Shown piece after piece: positions 9,861-22,499 of a DNA stretch of 64,000 nucleotides. Position 1 is the stretch's first letter; each line of letters begins with the position of its first letter. The notes under the pieces are model-generated. The model ran no database searches and was not told the DNA's origin. It was given only the letters and a program-made list of their open reading frames with translations. Source of the DNA: Welwitschia mirabilis (Eukaryota > Gnetophyta > Gnetopsida > Welwitschiales); assembly GCA_051453625.1 (NCBI GenBank), contig JBOZIK010000001.1, forward strand, positions 241,565,161-241,629,160. Reading direction: 5' to 3'. Made by a program: the position numbers and the translations under genes.

Positions 9861-11876
9861 TAAATCATGGTTAATAGTATTTCATAAGATAAGAAAATAT
9901 CAATCATATTAGGACAAGGGTAAAAAGTTTCTTAAAAGAAGAATAAAGAAAAATTGTACCATTTATGAAAGTAAACTATTCAAGTAATAAAGAAATTATA
10001 AGCATTTCTCTTTCTAGATCTCATCAAAAAAAGGATCATGTGCCTATGATTATGAAGGTGCATTCTGATAAGATAAAATAATCATCTCGTTATCATTCTA
10101 ATTATGTGCCATATTATAATAGAAGTTTTATAAAATATGTATTTTTAAATATAAATTAATTATCTTTATTTAAAAACTTTATCTATGTATCATAATGAAG
10201 AAAAATATGATTGCTAAAAATATTATGTATCTTACAAGTCTTATACAGAGTTGGTAGGAAAAAAAATAAGATATGTAGTATGGAGTAAGTTACATTAAAT
10301 AAGAACAATTTATAAGAAGAAAAGTAGAGTTTTGTGGATATCATACTATTAAAAACCATAATATATTTATGAACCTTACACGAGATTAACCTTCAAAATG
10401 CTTATAATTTTCATCATATCTCATGGTTTATGTTTACTATTAGGAGTTTCACTTAATAGATAATTAGTTATACTTTGATTAGTAATTTTATACAATTCTT
10501 AATTGTTGTTATTTTATATAAATCCAACTATATCATATTATTTGATATATAAACTTGATGTGTACTATAACCAACTTCTATAACATAGTATTTGTTAAAG
10601 AATTTAACAAATATAATAAGTATAATAATTTATCAATAAAAATTATGAATGGGAATATTATGCTAACAAAATTCCTTTGTCTTATTTTATAATACTTCCT
10701 AATAATATTCAAGGAGGTTTTGATAGATCACATATTTCATAAATTCATTTGTAATATTTTCCTTGGTTGATGCATATCATACACCCCCATGTTGTTCTTC
10801 ATATGATGCCTATTGGGATGAAATTTTTTATCAAGTGTTTAGTGCATTCAGTATGTGTAAGATTTCTTATGGCATAAATGGAAGCTTGATTATTAAGCAT
10901 ACGATAACTAGAAGAGATACTATGATATTAAAATCTTTTAGGACATATTTAAGATAAATGAATTTAGTAGTAACTTTAATTTTAAGACCTTATATTTGAA
11001 TTCCCTTAAAGAATAAAGTAAATTATCTTATCTTGTACTTTTCCATGGTACAAGTGATGTATCTAATAATATCGCATTTCTTATACATGATCTACAATTA
11101 ATTTATAAATTTCATTACCTATATCCACATATGCATATAGTTCCATAAACAACTTTTGAAAATTCTACCTAATGTTATAAATTCATTTAAATTTTATAAA
11201 GGTTGAATTACTACCTTCATATGATGTATTTATGGTTTATGAAGAAACAATTAAGGAATATCTCTAGAATAAAAGATTAGGTTTGTCCTAGATAGATACT
11301 ATAATTAATAAGTAAGATGTTTATATGATATTATTTTTACTTCAGGCTTTTTAGCTTAAAAGAGATCAATTTTAGAATTACATAATATATTATACTAGTT
11401 TAGAGTAAAAGATGTTTATAATATGAAAGCAAAAATGACATAAGAAAGCTATTAAAAATAATTAAAAAAATTCATTAAAGCATACACAAAGGAGTGTGGA
11501 ATCAGTTTACTTTTGCATGATGTATAAATTTTTTAAATACTCTTTTTATAAGTTAAAATTAAGATATTTTCCATTGTACATATTTTCTTAATTAAAGATC
11601 TAGAAAAATGGGTTTGAATATATATGAGAGAATAAAATCTACATGTTCATTATCACTTTGATGATGCTTTCTTTTTCATCAAAATCTAGTAACTTAATTC
11701 TAACTTTTATAAGATCTTTAAATTTTTATGATACACCTAGAGATATTTGATTACATGTTTAGGTAGTTAATAGTGAGATTAAGAAAATAGTTAATTTGCA
11801 ACTATGTTGACACTTTTTGAAGCATCCTTCAATAGCATGATTAGAGGTAATAATGGCAAGATAAAGTAAGAATGTA
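9861..11876. other. AT-rich stretch, nothing recognised
   Basis: Very AT-rich with frequent stops in all frames. The longest frame (10763-10957, +) has no recognisable domain and coding-unlike composition. It serves only as the left flank of the large copia insertion. Confidence 0.4.
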
Positions 11877-11881
11877 AGAAG
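11877..11881. other. Target-site duplication AGAAG, left
   Basis: AGAAG immediately precedes the TGTTG start of LTR1 and recurs at 29788-29792 immediately after LTR3. Five bases is the normal length for copia integrase. Confidence 0.75.
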
Positions 11882-12883
11882 TGTTGTAAAGATCTTAAGA
11901 TTTGTAGTTTCAGTGATGAAATATAACTAGATTTCACCTGATTGAAGAATTAATTTGAAAACAAGACCAATTCAAGGTCAGATTATTAATGGGATCTTCG
12001 ACCTCTCTATCTAGGATGTTCGGACTTGGTCACTATTCTAATCATAGATTGAGTTAATATTGGGATGTCTAACAACTTAGTTTGGGATGTCAAGGATTTA
12101 GATCAAACCTATATCAACTGGTTTTAATGCGGAACATTTGACTCCTAAATTTGAGCATCTAACCCAATAGGTAGATTTCCTACTTGTCATATTAGGATGT
12201 CTGAAGTTACCTCATGGGACATCTAGGTTTTTGTACTAAAGTTAAGAAATCTGACCAAATTCTTTAGGATGTCTGATTAGAAAAATGTTAAGGTGGAAAT
12301 TAAAGATCTATAGGTTAATTTACCACACAGTTCAATACTAGAATAGTTACTTGCTTAGACTACTGCATTATATTCTATGTATCTTACATTTCAAGACTAA
12401 AGTTTAATAACTAGATTAAAGATTGAGGATAAATAGACTAAATAAATATTGTATTTTATTAATATCATACTATTGAATATTTGTCCTGAATGTACTAAAC
12501 TAAGTTTTTCATCTCTTTGCTCTCTTTGCTATCTATCGCTGATGCTCTATACACTGTAAAAGCACTCTTTCGTTGGATTTTCATCACTCATATTTATGTT
12601 TAATTACTTATTAGATTTAGCTAATTTACTGATCTACCTTCTCTTGAGAGAAGAAGAAAGAGAAATTCATAATATTTAAGGTTAATAATAGAATTAGGAA
12701 GCTGATAATAGTTGCTGCTCCCTAAGAGTGGAGTAGGCAGTTTGCTAAACCACTATAAAAATTTCTAGTATCCCTTCTTCTTTTATTTATCTATTTCAAG
12801 ATTTTTTATAAAAGGAATTTAATTTGGATTAAATTTTTAGAATACCTTGTTTACCTTCCTTTAGAGTATTCTTAATCCTAATA
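11882..12883 (+). repeat. LTR1 of the two-unit copia element
   Basis: Begins TGTTGTAAAGATCTTAAG and ends ...TAATCCTAATA (ancestral ...AACA), 1002 bases. It aligns end to end with 19790-20819 and 28778-29787. Shared blocks include the CTAACTAGATTTCACCT segment, several GGATGTCTGA/GACATCTGA-like segments, and the AGAGTATTC...CCTAA terminus. Such an LTR would supply promoter and polyadenylation signals; no certain TATA box stands out. Confidence 0.85.
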
Positions 12884-12885
12884 GC

Positions 12886-12898
12886 TAGTATTAAAGCC
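12886..12898 (+). other. Decayed primer-binding site of unit A
   Basis: TAGTATTAAAGCC lies two bases after LTR1, where LTR2 has TGGTATCAGAGTC. Three mismatches lie in the first 11 positions relative to the initiator Met-tRNA PBS. Confidence 0.65.
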
Positions 12899-12943
12899 TA
12901 GTTACTCTAGATTTAGTTTATGGATGATTGTTTCAAGTTTACT

Positions 12944-14700
12944 ATGGTGTCATCAATAAGATTTTTAGAAGGACACTTCATTTTTAGGCTCCCACTATTT
13001 TTTGGAATTAACTATGCTCATTAGAAATTAAAAATGACTATTTTCTTAACCTCTCTGAATGTAGACATATGGGAAATGATTATGAAGAAGTATGAACCTC
13101 CTATAATGATTGATTAAAATGGAGTTATTTCTTTTAAGCCTTAATAAACTGGGATGGAGATGACAAGAGACATGTAAGATTGAACACTCAATCTATGAAT
13201 GTAATAATTTGTGCACTTTCTTTAGAAGAATACTATCATGTTATTCAATGCACCACTACACAGGAAAGGTGGGAGACTCTAAAAATAGCTCATAAAGAAA
13301 CTAGTATAGTCAAGAATACAAAGATATATTTTTTGACTCCTAAATTCAAAAACATAAATATGGAAGATTCTGAAACTATCATTGAATATACCACAAAGAT
13401 TAGTGACATTGTGAATAGCATATGAGATCTTGAAGAGAAATTCATGAGAATTGAATACTGTGAAAGATTCTTAGAAGCCTAATAATAAAGTTCAAATCAA
13501 AAGTAACAGTAATACAAAAAAGTAAAAATATAGATCAAATTAGAACTAAAAGAACTTCTAATGGAATACGAAGTCATTCTTCTACCTCAAGATGAAGCTC
13601 TAAAGAAAAATAGCATATCACTTAAGGCTAGTGAAGAAGTCGAAGATGACTTCTCATTTAAGAAAGTAAAGGATGAGGATCTTGCATTACTTACTAAAAA
13701 TTTTAAAAAGTTTTTAAGAAGAAAGAAATAAGAAAGACCACTAAAGAAAACAATTAGACATGAAAACTAGAAAGGTAAAAAAGCTGACTAATTCTATTCA
13801 ATGTTTTGAGTGCAAAGGATTTAGCCACATAGCTTTAAAATGTGCTAATAAAAGAAAGGAAAGATTCCAAAATGAAAAGAAAGGAAAAAAAAAAAAAAAA
13901 ACCTTAAAAGCAACTTGGAATGATTTATACTATAAATAGCACAACTCAAATGATGAAGAAAAAGTGCTTAATATTAGACTTATATCCATCATTGATGAGG
14001 CTTGTAATTCAAATTTTGGGCTGGTAGTCTTAAAATCAAACCTTGAAACTAAATAATTATGCTCTAAGAATGATAATAAAGAATGTTTTAATTTTGATTT
14101 AGATTATAATGAGTTAGTAAATGCATATAAAAGTTTATATAATATTAGTCTAAGCTTGAACAAAAATATAGTATTGAAAAACTAATTAAATGATCTAGAA
14201 CATAAATTTCTTGAGGCTAATAATAGAATAGAGATGTTATCCAAAAAATTACAAGATGCTAGAAATATTACTAATCATCTAGCCCAAGGAAGAGAGAAGC
14301 TTAATGAGCTATTAGGTAAAGAGAGACCTCCATTTGATAAGTTTGGAATTGGAAGCTCATTTGGTATGTTAATTNNNNNNNNNNNNNNNNNNNNNNNNNN
14401 NNNNNNNNNNNNNNNNNNNNNNNNNNNNNNNNNNNNNNNNNNNNNNNNNNNNNNNNNNNNNNNNNNNNNNNNNNGTAATCAAATCATCTAGAATTTATAC
14501 TATTTGAGGTTAAGAAAAGAATAGAGATCTTATTCAAAGAATTACAAGATGCAAGAAATATTACTGATCCTCTAGCCTAAGGAAGAGATAATCTTAGCAA
14601 GCTATTAGATAAAGTGAAATTTCCTTTTTATAAATCTGGAATTAGAAGCTCATCTGGTATGTTAGCTACATATCAACATTTTTATCCTAGTGTAAAATAT
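12944..14700 (+). pseudogene. gag: Copia gag of unit A, degenerate, C-terminal part duplicated
   Basis: Retrotransposon capsid/nucleocapsid. The likely start, ATG at 12944, aligns with the ATG of unit B (20883). The first ~110 residues are in shifted frames with stops but retain the UBN2-type pattern (NVDIWEMIMKKYEPP-like). The best frame, 13180-13425, contains CTTTQERWETLKIAH and TTKISDIVN. A well-preserved CCHC knuckle, CFECKGFSHIALKC, lies at 13802-13843. Beyond it a charged, probably helical segment (RIEMLSKKLQDARN, 14234 onward) ends in ERPPFDKFGIGSS. That tail occurs twice, at 14188-14374 and 14481-14675, with a 293-base period across a 100-N gap; unit B has it once. At least ten stops or shifts make it non-functional. 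Confidence 0.8.
14375..14474. other. Assembly gap (100 N) inside gag of unit A
   Basis: Placeholder-size gap lying between two diverged copies of the gag C-terminal segment. The copies differ at many positions, so the duplication is real rather than an overlap artefact. Confidence 0.95.
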
Positions 14701-14924
14701 CAAGATTTTATAAAAACTATTCTAAGATTGCATTTTTGCATAGATATGAACATGTATAATGTTTCTGTTCTTGTAAAAATTGTTATAGTTTAGGTACAAT
14801 TATAATTTTTATTTTGAAAACAAAATTCTCATGAGTGTCTAGTTAATTGAGAAGTGAAAAAAAATGAGATGGGTTAGAAAAAAATTCATAACTACTTTCT
14901 TTGCTCATGCTATATTTAAAGTTC

Positions 14925-16200
14925 AAGAAAATACCAAGTGATATTTTGATAGTAATTCTCACATTACATAATAGGAAACAAAAGTTTTCTAACCTCATTT
15001 TAGGAATATCATAGAAGTAAAGTCACCTTGATGATAATGAAAAATATCATATAATTAGAAAAGACTCTATAGTAGCAAGTGATTATCATTCTATAATTCA
15101 CGATGTCTACCTACCTAGTTGATGGACTTAAACACAACCTTATTAGCATTTCTCAAATATGCAACAAAGGAAACACTATGTTGTTTTTTTAAGATAAATG
15201 CATTATTTAAAATTTTGTAACTAATGGCATAGCTCTTACTAATGGTGGATCAAAGTGTATGTATGTTATTAGTTGCAATCATAAGATAGGAGAAGGATAC
15301 TATAGAGTTCACTCAGATGAATTGAACTTATGGCATTGAATATTAAGACATATGAACCTAAAAGATTTAAAAGATGTCTCCTCAAATGAAATAATAAGAG
15401 CTGTTTCCAAGCTTGACTCATATCAAGCAAAGGTAGGTATGTTACTCATGTATCAAAGATAAGCAAATTCACTCCAGTTTTAAAAGAAATAAAAATATTA
15501 CTTATATAAAACTTTTAGACCTTCTTCATATGTATTTAGTAGGCCTAACTCATACTAGAAGTATAGGGGATAAGAGTCATTTTTTAATAGCCATTGATAA
15601 CTTTTCTAGATTTACTTGTGTGGTATTTTTATTAAGTAATAATAAATCATCAAATATATTCCTTAAGAGTGTTAAAAAGATTTAAAATAAGAAAGAGTAT
15701 AGTACTAAAGCCATTCGCGTCTGATAGAGAAAGTGAATTTGATAATGAAAGATTTAAAGTATTTTATGACTCTAATGAAATTAATCATCAATTCTTAGCC
15801 CAAAAACCCCTTAATAGAATGGTGTTACTAAATGAAAGAATCAAGTTTTAATTAAGATGACTTGAATAATGTTAAATAAACACTCTCTTCCTTAACACCT
15901 TTAGGAAAAAGCAATTAATATAGTATGTTATGTTTATAGTAGAGTCTTTCTTCATCCTAATACTAAAAGAACTACATATGAACTATAGCATGGTAAGAAG
16001 CTTATTGTAAGTTATTTTAAAGTCTTTAGGAGTAATTTTTTTTTTAAAAAAGAAATAGACATCCCATAAGAGAATTTGAGTTTAAATAAGATAAAGGGAT
16101 TTTCTTAGATACTCTTTAACTAGCAAGGCCTATAGAGTTTTCAATAAAGAGTCTAACAGAGTAGAGGAATAATTTCATATAAGGGTAGAATAGTGTAATT
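14925..16200 (+). pseudogene. pol: Copia protease and integrase of unit A, degenerate
   Basis: The aspartic-protease active site is recognisable at 14939-14960 as K-stop-YFDSNSHIT; the Trp before it is a stop and the catalytic DSG (14948-14956) has become DSN. The LVDGLKHNLISISQICNKGN block follows at 15118-15175. The pre-integrase zinc-binding region is at 15325-15480 (LWHxxxRHMNLKDLKD, then CDSCI). The integrase core continues with FLIAIDNFSRFTCVVFL at 15577-15635 and FDNERFKVFYDSNEIN at 15738-15787. The C-terminal FLHPNTKRTTYEL-like part lies at 15945-16200. Integrase would insert the cDNA into chromosomes. Numerous stops and frame changes exclude function. Confidence 0.8.
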
Positions 16201-16454
16201 AGAGCATAAAAGAATCCCATAGGATAGATGCAGAAGACGAAATCATTGTTGACCCTTCCAAAATGCAAGTTAGAGTGGAGGATTAGCCTTTCACATCGAG
16301 TAATGAAGAAAACATTGTAAACAAATGCTTATCTCTCTTACTCAAAACTAAAAGAGACCATCTAGATATTAATGTTGTAAGTGATCATCTTAAGGAATAA
16401 CAACTAGAAGTGGTAAGCATATAAGTCATGGATTTCTTTGCTTTATCTCTGAGC

Positions 16455-17395
16455 TAGATTCCAAAACATTTCAAGAATCTAAGCATGGTAAAGCTTAGAT
16501 GTTAGCAATGAAAAAGAAACTAAATTAATTTTAGAGGAATAAAGTTTGGAGCCTAGTTCCTACTCCTATAGATAAAAATATTATTGGAACCAAGTGGACT
16601 TAGAAGAATAAAAGACGTGAACACCATAATATAATTTAAACAAAGCCTAAATAGTAGCTCAAGGATAACACCAATAAGAAGGAATAAACTATAGTGAGAC
16701 ATTTTCTATTTCAAGGTTACAAGCTATTCATATGCTATTAGATTTTGCTTGTTTTCATAAGATTAAACTATTTCAAATGGATGTTAAGAGTGCCTTTTTA
16801 AATAGATACATTAATGAGGAATTTTATGTATCATAATCTCCTAGATTTATAGGTCCTAACTTATCTAGTTATATCTACAGACTTAACCAAGCTCTTTATT
16901 ATCATAAATAAACCCTAAGGGCCTAGTTTGATAGGTTAAATTCCTTCCTTTTATCTAAGGGATCCTCTAAAGGTAATGTAGATCCCATGTTATTCATTAA
17001 AGATGATAATAACAATATTTTAATAGAAATATATGTAGATGACATCATTTTTGGAGCCATAAAACCTTATCTTACTATTGAATTTTCAAAAATGATGCAA
17101 AAGATATTAGAAATGGGTGTTGTTAGAGAACTAAATTTTTTTTTAGGCTTAGATGGTGTATTTATTAGTCAATCAAATTATGCTAGAGATATGCTAAAAA
17201 AGTATGATAGAATAAATGCCAAAGATATTAGAACTACTTCTTTAATAAATATCAAGATCTTCAAGGATACATCAAGTAGAAAGACTGATTAAAAACTTTA
17301 TAGAGTAATGATTGATAGTTTATTATATATGATTACTAGTAGGTCTAACACAAGATATAGTGTAGGGGTTTGTGCTTGATATTAATCAAATCCTT
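16455..17395 (+). pseudogene. pol: Copia reverse transcriptase of unit A; YVDD motif intact
   Basis: RVT_2-type RT relic. It reads in shifting frames through KTFQESKHGKA (16456), NKVWSLVPTP (16536), NIIGTKW (16580), FQMDVKSAFLN-like (16770) and SYIYRLNQALY (16867). The longest open piece, 16987-17292, carries MLFIKDDNNNILIEIYVDD. The catalytic YVDD is at 17032-17043, followed by IIFGA, which is normal for copia RT. It continues with ARDMLKKYDRINAKDIRTT into the connection segment IDSLLYMITSRSNT at 17311-17360. RT synthesises cDNA from element RNA in the particle. Stops upstream and a stop at 17291 break it. Confidence 0.85.
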
Positions 17396-17469
17396 GAAAA
17401 TCACATTTGATCCATATTAAAAAATCTTTTAGTAATTAACTATACTCAAAATCATGATCAATTATACCC

Positions 17470-17965
17470 TTATGATACTTCTCTAGAGCTAGTAGATTAT
17501 GGTGATGTAGATTGAACAAGATATATAGATGATAGGAAGAACATAAGTGGAACTTGATTTTATCTAGGAAACTATTTAGTCTCTTGGCTAAGTAAAAAAT
17601 AAAATACAACCTTCTTATCCACTGCTTAGGCTAAGTATTTTGTAGCAAGTACCTATTGTGCTCAACTATTATGGATGAAATAGATGATGATTGATATTTA
17701 AGTAAAGAATAAAATTATTAGGATGTTTCAAGATAATAAAAGTACTATAAATATCACAAAAAATAAAATTCAACATTTACAAACAAAGCAAATTGATATA
17801 AGACACCATTTTCTTCAAGACCAAGTTTAAAATCACATCATTACTTTGAATTATATCTTTACTAATAATTAAATTATAAATATTTTAATAAAGGACCTTG
17901 ACAAACAAAGATTTATAGATCTAAGAAGGAACTTAAGAATTAGGGCAAATCCCAATGAGGTATGA
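17470..17965 (+). pseudogene. pol: Copia RNase H of unit A, degenerate
   Basis: Residue pattern of copia RNase H: the VDYGDVD catalytic-Asp block at 17490-17513, NISGTxFYLGNYLVSWLSKK (17549-17600), LSTAxAKYFVASTYCAQLLWMK (17617-17670), and DNKSTINITKNKIQHLQTK then IDIRHHF (17731-17810). It ends near ILIKDLDKQRFIDLRRNL (17888-17935). At least five in-frame stops. RNase H degrades template RNA during cDNA synthesis. Confidence 0.85.
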
Positions 17966-18339
17966 TTTCATATTATTATATAAATAAGACTATATACCAT
18001 ACTTTGATATTAGCTATTATTACATTAAATAAATTTTATTTTATTTTTAGTTCTTATGCATATGATCTTGGTTTTTAAACTAAAATAACGATTGGATGTT
18101 AAAACTTTTTATCTTAAACATCTTAACCTTTTATTATCTAAACATTCCATGTTTGGTTTATCAAATTGAGTTTAATCTTAGACATTTGATCTATTATTCT
18201 TGAACATGTAGTTTTTAATATGGTTGTGGGATGCTTGCAATTTATGTACCTCTTCAAAACCATACTAGTCCTTCATTCTTGTGTTATTTTATCTTACTAA
18301 CTCTCCTTGGCTCCTTCTTAGTTATCTTACTCACTTATC

Positions 18340-19240
18340 TTCAAATTCTTATTCTGTTCAAAGGAGATCCAAGATAGCTAATAAAAGAAAAGAAAAGAAA
18401 GCAGCTACATCTTTTAAAGATACCTTGTTTATTTCAGATCTTATTTATTTTATAAGACCATTGTAAGTTCTAAATAACCTATTTCTTAAAGAGTTCTATA
18501 GTTTTAAAAAGAATAATAAACCATTATTAAAACTTGATCTTTAGTCAAAATTATATGACTTTTTTTTATTATAATAGGCATTTTGATAGATATAATGATA
18601 AGATTACTTCTTGGATTTATGTCGAAGATATTTATATTACATTAGACATGAATTTTGAGATCTCTATATTCTCAAACGAAGGTGCTTTTTATGGTGTTAC
18701 ATCAATGCACTCTTTAGGGAAAGTCATCTCCAAGGAAATCCTTACACTTGAATTATGTGGAAAACTAGTTGAATGAAAAGTAAATATTCCCACTAATCAA
18801 CTGTAGCCATTTTACAGAGTTATCTTTTAGGTATGCACTCATAATATAATATCCAAGCTTGGCCATAAAGTTGAGGTATCACTAGATTATGCTTATATTG
18901 TGTATTGCTTAGGACAAGGTATCAAATTTAACTTATACAAGTTCATTTTAACATATATGGGCCAATGCTTTATTGCAAACAATATTAGCACTTCATTTGA
19001 TGATCTCATCACTACATTGCTAGTAAATTTAGATTTTCATATTAAGAAGGATGAGGAATTTATTAATGTTTCCAAGACTCTGAATATCTATTCATTAAAA
19101 AAGATGCATATTTTTTTGAAACATTAGGTCTTTCTCCTCCTTCTCCTTAGAAATTCAAATGAGTTAGTGAAAGCTCTTCATCTTTAAAATTTCCAATTTT
19201 GTACTACTTTAGATAATGCATATGATTGATAAAAAACTAC
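18340..19240 (+). pseudogene. Third ORF after pol, unit A (plant transposon-protein / Sirevirus env-position ORF)
   Basis: A coding relic between RNase H and the PPT, matched along its length by unit B (25970-26885). It opens with a basic segment (RRSKIANKRKEKKA, 18363 onward). The middle (18534-18776) contains FDRYNDKITSW and SMHSLGKVISKEILTLELCG. The C-terminal part (18855-19127) contains NIISKLGHKVEVS, DYAYIVYCLGQGIKFNL and LLVNLDFHIKKDEEF. This order resembles the 'putative plant transposon protein' domain found after pol in some plant copia elements and called env-like in Sireviruses from its position alone. I see no convincing signal peptide or transmembrane helix, so 'envelope' would be an unsupported name. 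The function is unknown. Several stops. Confidence 0.6.
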
Positions 19241-19775
19241 ATAGAGTTCTATGTCATCTCTCTACTTATGGATTTGATGTTCTCTTAGGCTCAAATGAGG
19301 AATTAAAATAGGAATAGGTAGAGGATCCTTACCATAAAGACTCCTCTAATTAACTTCTTTCTTCTCTTACTTTCTATCATTTTTGTTATCCATTTTTTTC
19401 CCTTACTTACCTATCATCTATATGTATTTCTTAATGATGACAAAGGGGAAGAAGCCAATGAACATGTTGTGATATTATAATAACATTCTATACTTCCGTT
19501 TTTTTTTTAACTCTTTAATGACTTTGATAGAGATTTAACTTTCTATTTTCAAATAATATTTCTATAATTTTTATCTTTGATTATTTATATAAAGAATTTG
19601 TATTTTTATAACATGTATAGATGTAGATAAGTTTTTAATTTAGGAGTAATTTGATGCATACAGATCATACCTCAAAAGGAATTTTTTTAAGGGCATAAAT
19701 TCAAGGAAAGAACAATAATATAATATTATCCTCTAGTTTATCCTATTTACATGATTATGAAAATTTATCATCATT

Positions 19776-19789
19776 AAAAAGAGGGAGAT
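19776..19789 (+). other. Polypurine tract of unit A
   Basis: AAAAAGAGGGAGAT lies directly before LTR2, where the plus-strand DNA primer of an LTR element is expected. The match in unit B is AAAGGGGAAAAT at 28766-28777. Confidence 0.8.
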
Positions 19790-20819
19790 TATTTGAAAGA
19801 TCTCAGGATTTGTAGTTGTAATTATGAACTCTAACTAGATTTCACCTAATTGAAAAATTAATTTGAAGACAAGGCCAATCTAAGGTCATATTATTAGTGT
19901 GATATCTGACCCCTTCATCTAGAACATCTGGGCCTAGTTACTATTCTAAACATAGACCAAGCTAAAAACTAGACATCTAACAATTTAGGTTTAAAATCTT
20001 TAAGATTTAGATCAGACTTATATTGGCTAGTTTCAATGTAGAGCTTCCAAATCCTAAAACTGGGATGTTTAACCCAATAAAAAAATTTCTTACTAATGAT
20101 ATCAGGACATCTGAAGTTACCCCATTAGACATTTGGGTTTTTGTAATAAAGTTGAAACATTTAATCAAATTCTTCAAGATGTCTGACTAGAAATATGTTA
20201 AGGTAGAAATTGAAGATCTATTGGTCAATTTAGCACATGATTCAAAATTAGAATGATTACTACTTAGACTGTTATACGCTATTCTATGTATCTTGCATTT
20301 CAACATTGAACTATAATAGTTATATCAGAAAANNNNNNNNNNNNNNNNNNNNNNNNNNNNNNNNNNNNNNNNNNNNNNNNNNNNNNNNNNNNNNNNNNNN
20401 NNNNNNNNNNNNNNNNNNNNNNNNNNNNNNNNNNNNNNNNNNNNNNNNNNNNNNNNNNNNNNNNNNNNNNNNNNNNNNNNNNNNNNNNNNNNNNNNNNNN
20501 NNNGATTTCCATCAATTGTATTTGTATTTAATTGCTCACTAGTTGAGCTGGTGTATTGACCTACCTTTTCTTGAGAGAAGAAGAAGGATGAGTTCATAAC
20601 ATTCGATGTTAATAATAAAACTAGAAGTCTAATAGTAGTTACTACCCCTTCAGAGTAAACTAGGCAATTTCTTGAACCACTATAAAATTTTCTAGCATTC
20701 TCTTTTCTTTTATTTCTCTATTTCAAGTTTTATTTTTTATTATTAAAAAGAATTTAATTTGGGTTAGATTTTTAGAATACCCTATTCACCTCCTTTCTAG
20801 AGTATTCTTTATCCTAACA
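19790..20819 (+). repeat. LTR2, the shared middle LTR
   Basis: Begins TATTTGAAAGATCTCAGG (ancestral TG start now TA) and ends TTTATCCTAACA; 1030 bases including a 171-N gap. It is preceded by unit A's PPT and followed by unit B's PBS, so it is both the 3' LTR of A and the 5' LTR of B. It keeps the terminal CA that LTR1 and LTR3 have lost. Confidence 0.85.
20333..20503. other. Assembly gap (171 N) in LTR2
   Basis: Run of N. From its length relative to LTR1 the estimated missing size is about right. Confidence 0.95.
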
Positions 20820-20821
20820 AT

Positions 20822-20834
20822 TGGTATCAGAGTC
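20822..20834 (+). other. Primer-binding site of unit B
   Basis: TGGTATCAGAGTC, two bases after the CA end of LTR2, matches the initiator Met-tRNA PBS except for T in place of C at position 12. Better preserved than in unit A. Confidence 0.85.
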
Positions 20835-20882
20835 TAATTACTCTATATTTAGTTTTTAAGTAATTGTTTTAGGTTTATTATG

Positions 20883-22300
20883 ATGGCATCAATAAGCTTG
20901 TAAGAAGGGCAATCCATTTTTAGACCCCCATTATTTTCTAAAAGTAATTATGCTTGCGAGAAATAAAAAATGATTATTTTCTTAACATTTATAAATGTGG
21001 ACATATAAGAAATGATTGAAGAAATATAAACCTCCTATAATGATTGACTCAAATGGAGATGTTTCTTTGAAGCCTCTAGTAAACTAGGATGGAGATGACA
21101 AAAGACATGCAAGATTGAGTTCTCAAGCTATGAATTCAATAATTTGTGAACTTTTTATAAATTAGTACAACCATGTTAGTCAACGCACCACTACACAGGA
21201 AATGTGGGAGACTCTAAAAATAACTCAATAAAGCTACAATTTTTAACTACTAAATTCAAAAACATAAAGATAAAAGAGTCTAAAATTGTCATTGAATATA
21301 CTAAAAAGACTAGTAACATTGCAAATGGCATATGGGGTGGAGAGAAATTCCTAAGAATCAAATAGTACACAAGATTCTTAAAAGCCTAACAAGGAAGTTC
21401 AAATAAAAGGTAATGATAAGAATAAAAAAATATAGATTACATTATAGCAGAGGAGCTGAAAGGATCTCTAATAGCATATAAAACCACTCTTCTACTTGAA
21501 GATAAACCTCCTAAAGATAAAGAGCATAGCACCTAAGGCTAATAAAGAAGTTGAAGATAAGTTCTCATTTAAGGAAGTAGAGAATAAGGATCTTGTGTTA
21601 CTCACTAGAAATTTTTAAAAATTTCTAAGAAGAAAGAGAGAAGAAAGGCCACCAAAGAGAACAATCAGACCTAGAAATAATAAAGGTAAAAATCTTACTA
21701 ATTCTATTCAATGTTTTAAGTGTAAAGGATTTAACCACATAGCTTTAGAATGTGCCAACAAAATAAAGGAAAGATTCTTAAAAGGGAAGGAAAAGAAATC
21801 CTTAAAAATAACCTACAAAGATTTAGACTATGAAGAGAACAACTTAAATAATGAATAAGAAATTCTTAATTTTGGACTCATATCTATCATTAATGAGGCT
21901 CATGATTCAAATTTTTGGCTTATAGCCTTAGAAGTAGATCTTGAAACTAAAAGAGTATGCTATAAAAACAAATTCAAAGAATTTCTTGATTTAGACTTAA
22001 ATTATAATGAGTTAGTAGATGCATATGAAAGTTGATATAATGTCAATCTAAGTTGGAAAATAAAAATATGTTATTAAAAAAGCAATTGAATGATTTAAAA
22101 TGTAAATTAATTGAGGCTAATAATAGAATATAGATGTTGTTCAAAGAATCATAGGATGTTAGAAATATTGTTGATCATCTACTCCAAATAAAAGAGAATC
22201 TCAACAAGCTATTAGATAAATGGAGATCTCCTTTTGATAAGTTTGGAATTGGAAGATTATCTAGTATGTCGATTACTTATCAGCATTTTTATCCTATTGT
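20883..22300 (+). pseudogene. gag: Copia gag of unit B, degenerate
   Basis: Aligned with gag of unit A throughout. It starts ATGGCATCAATAAGC at 20883 but hits a stop at codon 7 and several more later. The N-terminal RPPLFSKSNYA segment, then CTTQEMWETLKIT-like (21185-21230), are UBN2 hallmarks. The nucleocapsid knuckle CFKCKGFNHIALEC is at 21712-21753 with all four metal ligands. Downstream is one copy of the helical tail and FDKFGIGRLSS (22235-22265), without the duplication seen in A. Gag forms the cytoplasmic particle that packages element RNA. Confidence 0.8.
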
Positions 22301-22499
22301 AAAATATTAATATTTTAAGAAAATTAGTCTAAGATGTTATTTTTACAATAGATACATATATTTAAAATGTTTTATTCTTATAAAAATCGTTATACTTTGG
22401 GTATAACTACAATTTTCATTTTGAAAACAAAATTTTCATGAGTGGCTAGTTAAGTAAGAAGTAAAAACAAATGAGATGGATTAGAAAAAATCCCATAAC

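Noticed and set aside
18340-19240. Retroviral-type envelope gene
   Set aside because: The position after pol invites the label, but there is no clear signal peptide, transmembrane anchor or cleavage site; the resemblance is to the plant transposon-protein type.
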